Positions 61,601-64,000 of a stretch of DNA of 64,000 nucleotides are shown one piece after another. Below the pieces are notes generated by a model. The model ran no database searches. It was not told where the DNA came from and saw nothing but the letters and a program-made list of their open reading frames with translations. Within the stretch, counting starts at the first letter, position 1. The number at the start of each line of letters is the position of its first letter. The translations under genes and the position numbers were made by a program. Origin of the DNA: UBA7662 sp943369355 (lineage in GTDB: Bacteria > Bacteroidota > Bacteroidia > UBA7662). Location: contig CALRMX020000002.1 of the NCBI GenBank assembly GCA_943369355.1, positions 398,154-462,153 of the forward strand. The letters run 5' to 3'.

Positions 61601-64000
61601 TTCTGCTAACATTAACTTAAGCGGAGGAACAGCAACTAGGATTCAGATTACAACGGAGCCAAGTGCAACTGCACAAAATGATGTTGCTTTTGCCCAACAA
61701 CCTATAGTTCGCTTAAAGGATGCAGGTGGCAATGATGTGCTACAATCTGGTGTAGTAATTACGGCGGTATTGGCTTCGGGAGCAAACACTTTAGGTGGCA
61801 CCTTGACTGCTACAACCAATGCACAAGGTATTGCCACCTTCACGAACTTGAAGGTTACAGGAGCAACGGGCGTTCGTACGATCAGATTTACTTCAGGATC
61901 ACTCACCCCAGATACCTCTACCAACGTAACCATCACCCCAGGTGCTGCTACCCAACTGGCGATCATCACCCAGCCATCTACAACTGCACAATCAGGCAGC
62001 AACTTCGCCCAGCAGCCGGTAGTTGAGCTGCGAGATATCAGCGGCAACCCAGTCCTCACGGCAGGCACCAGCATCACCGTTGCGATTGCCACAGGCGGCG
62101 GTACTTTGGGCGGCACGGCGACGATCACGACGGATGCCAATGGCAGAGCTACCTACAGCGGCTTGAACATCACGGGCACAGCAGGCAACCGCACCTTGAG
62201 CTTCGCAAGCAACGGTCTCACCGGAGCCACTTCAAACACCATCAACATTACAGCAGGTGCAGCGACTACATTAGCGATTGCTACAGAACCAAGTGCTACA
62301 GCGCAGAACGATGTGAACTTCGCGCAGCAGCCTACGGTACAACTCAAGGATGCCAGCGGCAACAATGTTGCGCAGAGCGGAGTCGTCATTAGTGCAGTAT
62401 TGGCCTCAGGTGCGAACACCTTAGGAGGTACTTTAACCGCGACGACCAACGCCCAAGGTCTGGCTACCTTCACCAATCTGAAGATTACCGGAGCAACGGG
62501 CGTTCGTACGATCAGATTTACTTCAGGATCACTCACTCCCGACACCAGCACTAACATAACCATCACCCCAGGAGCTGCTACACAACTTGTAGTTGTCACT
62601 GAGCCAAGTACAACTGCACAAGTAGGCAACAACTTTGCCCAGCAACCAGTTGTGGAACTCAGAGACATCAGCGGTAATCCAGTCCTCACAGCAGGCACGA
62701 GCATCACGGTTGCCATTGCCAGTGGAGGCGGCACTTTGGGTGGAACCCTCAGCGTTTCAACCGGCTCGAACGGACGTGCTAGCTTCAGTGGATTGAACAT
62801 AACCGGTTTAATTGGTAATCGAACTTTAGCATTTACTTCTCCTGGATTAACACCTGATACTTCAAGTGTCATTAATATCACCGCTGGACAACTTACCGGA
62901 CTCGTTGTTAGTACACAACCTTCCCCGACTTCACAGAGTGGCAATGACATCAATCAGCAGCCATCTGTTCAATTACAAGACGCAGGTGGAAATCCAATTG
63001 CGGAGGCAGGACGAGTTATTACGGCCTCGATTGGTACTGGAAGTGGGTCATTGTTCGGCACCCTTACAGCTACTACCAATGCTCAGGGTATTGCGACGTT
63101 TCAGAACTTGAGAATTACAGGAGTTGAGGGGATAAGGACCTTGTCGTTTTCTTCGCCCGGACTCACATCGGCAACCTCAAACAACATTTCAGTTCAATCT
63201 ATAGGAATACCATATAGAATTGAAATAGCCACGGAACCAACTGCAAGTCCACAAAACGGGGTTGTATTCCCTCAACAGCCCATCATTCAACTAAAGGATT
63301 TTGTAGGAAATAACGCCCCAAGGCCTTCGATATTAATTACTGCAGAATTGGTCAGTGGCCCTGGTGTTTTGTCGGGTACACTGTGGGCTCCAGGAAATAT
63401 AGCCTTATTGACCAATACACAAGGTTCGGTAACTTTCACGGATCTAAAGCTCACGGGAACACCCGGAACGTATAGAATTCGTTTCCAATCGGGCGAACTT
63501 ATCCCTGACACTACCATTACCCTCAATTTGGTTGCTGGTCCCGCTGCAACCTTAGCCATTGCCACCGAACCAAGTGCTACAGCGCAGAACGATGTGAACT
63601 TTGCGCAGCAGCCGACGGTACAACTCAAAGACGCCAGCGGTAACAATGTTGCGCAAGCCGGCGTGACCATCACAGCCGTTCTTGCCAGTGGAGCCAACAC
63701 CTTAGGTGGCACTTTGACCGCGACGACCAACGCACAAGGTCTGGCTACCTTCACGAATCTGAAGATTACCGGAGCAACAGGCGTTCGTACGATTCGCTTC
63801 ACCAGCGGCAGTCTGACCCCAGATACCTCTACCAACGTTACCATCACCCCTGGTGCAGCGACGCAACTGGCCATCATCACCCAGCCTAGCACAACGGCAC
63901 AAAGCGGAACCAACTTCGCCCAGCAGCCAGTAGTTGAACTCAGAGATATCAGCGGCAACCCAGTCCTCACGGCAGGCACCAGCATCACCGTTGCGATTGC
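58614..64000 (+). CDS. Giant secreted surface protein with ~105-residue tandem repeats (3' end beyond window)
   Basis: An open frame of 1795 codons without a stop before the window ends. A signal peptide is present (VKKLFLVVGLLLSQMVNFSAVFAQ). An N-terminal beta-rich domain covers about 37-260, with a Thr/Asn/Ala-rich segment to about 378. From base 59751, about 13 complete repeats of 104-112 residues and a 14th partial follow. Each reads roughly: TTEPSATAQN, FAQQPVVQL-D, SGNNV, GGGTLGGT, TNAQG-ATFTNL-ITG, RTL-FTS, LTPDTS-N. They are Ig-like, adhesin-style. Copies at 61635, 62265 and 63546 are near-identical, as are those at 61950, 62580 and 63861. Likely a T9SS surface adhesin; the missing C-terminus would show this. 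Confidence 0.9.
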   Translation, partial: MTKLLPVHRLTAVKKLFLVVGLLLSQMVNFSAVFAQSGVRTVYDVNNQSLIMQTKNNVVGDGRSNNNIVRFSNVVTVDGQVIDAVVTTTLSNATIGTYDSDNSPSNITAFFQPNISSTTNSAGFASFLIEFYKGGTYTGVGTGTRVTLQNLVINAYDIDGGGSLQEFQEFRGFATSDLGQNSVLTSAVQSDGSVRFTSTTEQNLDIYQDRFRVRTAYPSASAVLVKMGTVNGNGQSRQFAIDLSLGPNWTSPPTTSPSPAPIITYSTLVFNEAAANNGSIGNSATLTLSNNKTFAGTNGTALPGVTFTNVPAGLTASLIRNSTTTATLSFTGNASNHANANDVSNVGISLGNTAFTGGNAAGVTNATRGDLVLNFNSSATQLGILTQPSATAQNNVAFSQQPVVKLLDAAGQAFAQAGVVVTASIASGGGTLGGTITATTNASGQAVFTNLTITGTAGNRTLSFTATGLSSVTSSTINITAGNAARLLVTTEPSATAQSGINFPTQPVVRLVDISGNNVSTTGTPITASILTGGGSLAGTATVNTASGVSTFTGLNITGLVGARTLLFSSAGLVPDTSANINLTAGTAARILITTEPSATVQNAIDFPQQPVVQLVDGAGNFVSQSGQAIVVAVLTGAGTLSGTTSINTNANGQAVFTNLRLTGAAGVRTLRFTRTGLTPDTSANVNVTAGTPTKLAIITQPSTSAQVGVAFAQQPVIEVRDANDNPVLVSGRSISVAIASGGGTLGGTVTGTTNAQGRVTFSGLNIIGTTGNRTLSFTSSGLTAVTSGTIAVAVGSAARLAITTEPPATATNGVNFATNTVVRLQDAGGNNVSQTNVPITIGILNGAGTLSGTLTRNTDASGIATFSDLRITGLIGVRNLLASSGALVPDTSTNINVVVGALAGIRITTEPSANAQNDINFSQQPVVQLVDVSGNNVSTAGTNIVASILTGGGTLSGTTTIATNASGAAVFTNLKITGIQGVRTLLFTSGALRDTSANINLSGGTATRIQITTEPSATAQNDVAFAQQPIVRLKDAGGNDVLQSGVVITAVLASGANTLGGTLTATTNAQGIATFTNLKVTGATGVRTIRFTSGSLTPDTSTNVTITPGAATQLAIITQPSTTAQSGSNFAQQPVVELRDISGNPVLTAGTSITVAIATGGGTLGGTATITTDANGRATYSGLNITGTAGNRTLSFASNGLTGATSNTINITAGAATTLAIATEPSATAQNDVNFAQQPTVQLKDASGNNVAQSGVVISAVLASGANTLGGTLTATTNAQGLATFTNLKITGATGVRTIRFTSGSLTPDTSTNITITPGAATQLVVVTEPSTTAQVGNNFAQQPVVELRDISGNPVLTAGTSITVAIASGGGTLGGTLSVSTGSNGRASFSGLNITGLIGNRTLAFTSPGLTPDTSSVINITAGQLTGLVVSTQPSPTSQSGNDINQQPSVQLQDAGGNPIAEAGRVITASIGTGSGSLFGTLTATTNAQGIATFQNLRITGVEGIRTLSFSSPGLTSATSNNISVQSIGIPYRIEIATEPTASPQNGVVFPQQPIIQLKDFVGNNAPRPSILITAELVSGPGVLSGTLWAPGNIALLTNTQGSVTFTDLKLTGTPGTYRIRFQSGELIPDTTITLNLVAGPAATLAIATEPSATAQNDVNFAQQPTVQLKDASGNNVAQAGVTITAVLASGANTLGGTLTATTNAQGLATFTNLKITGATGVRTIRFTSGSLTPDTSTNVTITPGAATQLAIITQPSTTAQSGTNFAQQPVVELRDISGNPVLTAGTSITVAI

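Noticed and set aside
58634..63988. A series of long minus-strand open frames (up to 266 codons) opposite the giant repeat gene
   Set aside because: They lie antisense to a continuous 1795-codon frame and recur with the repeat period. They arise from the Thr/Ala/Gly/Asn codon composition of the repeats and have no recognisable protein features.

Overview
The window looks like chromosomal DNA of a member of the Bacteroidota. Three things point there. Several secreted proteins carry type IX secretion (T9SS) C-terminal sorting domains (37517-38329, 44848-47199, 47337-48614). The family mix is typical of the phylum: DUF5686, a GYDIA-type GHMP kinase, a choice-of-anchor V protein and a class II HMG-CoA reductase with a mevalonate cluster. 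Finally, sixteen gene starts or operon heads are preceded by the Bacteroidota -7 promoter element TAnnTTTG, here relaxed to TAnnTTYG. I cannot place it below phylum level with confidence. The DNA is densely coding. No tRNA, rRNA, CRISPR array, insertion sequence or prophage was seen, and no gene-free stretch exceeds 300 bases; the longest are 20641-20933, 58332-58613 and 25286-25548.

Layout. 1-3329 (+): a 5'-truncated 2-oxoglutarate/Fe(II) oxygenase, chromate transporter and glycine C-acetyltransferase. 3352-14601 (-): housekeeping genes, namely M23 peptidase, IPP isomerase, CoA-transferase, queA, a PAS protein, obg, adk, hpt, a LysM glucosaminidase, an O-methyltransferase and an M16 peptidase. 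14735-15451 (+): a LytTR response regulator. 15456-20640 (-): a tight operon of HMG-CoA reductase, GYDIA GHMP kinase, diphosphomevalonate decarboxylase, mevalonate kinase and a UbiA prenyltransferase, which with idi covers most of the mevalonate route to isoprenoids. 20934-23811: aldehyde dehydrogenase, DUF779 protein and a convergent AraC regulator. 24017-25285 (-): a DUF4143 ATPase whose promoter is abutted by a 23-bp tandem repeat. 25549-31476: thiN, a DUF5686 protein, a PLP decarboxylase and an acyl-CoA dehydrogenase. 31602-36443 (-): a PiT-like transporter, then apaG and paaD-paaC-paaB-paaA behind a TetR regulator that has a perfect palindrome at its promoter. 36551-42732 (+): AraC regulator, two secreted proteins, universal stress protein, HAD protein, map and yebC. 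42805-47199 (-): M13 peptidase and a secreted lysyl-oxidase-domain protein. 48648-55852 (-): a putative inorganic-carbon uptake operon, dabA-dabB-sulP-DUF2490, preceded by a small acidic secreted protein. 55899-58331 (-): a secreted protein and a TPR/LuxR-type regulator. 58614 to the window end (+): a giant surface protein with about 14 copies of a 105-residue repeat, still open at base 64000.

The observations most worth a second look are the DUF4143 promoter repeat array, the bacterial lysyl oxidase with copper-site and cofactor residues conserved, the Dab/SulP/DUF2490 locus, the two well-resolved regulatory sites (TetR palindrome; AraC-like direct repeats 21 bp apart), and the repeat architecture of the giant protein.
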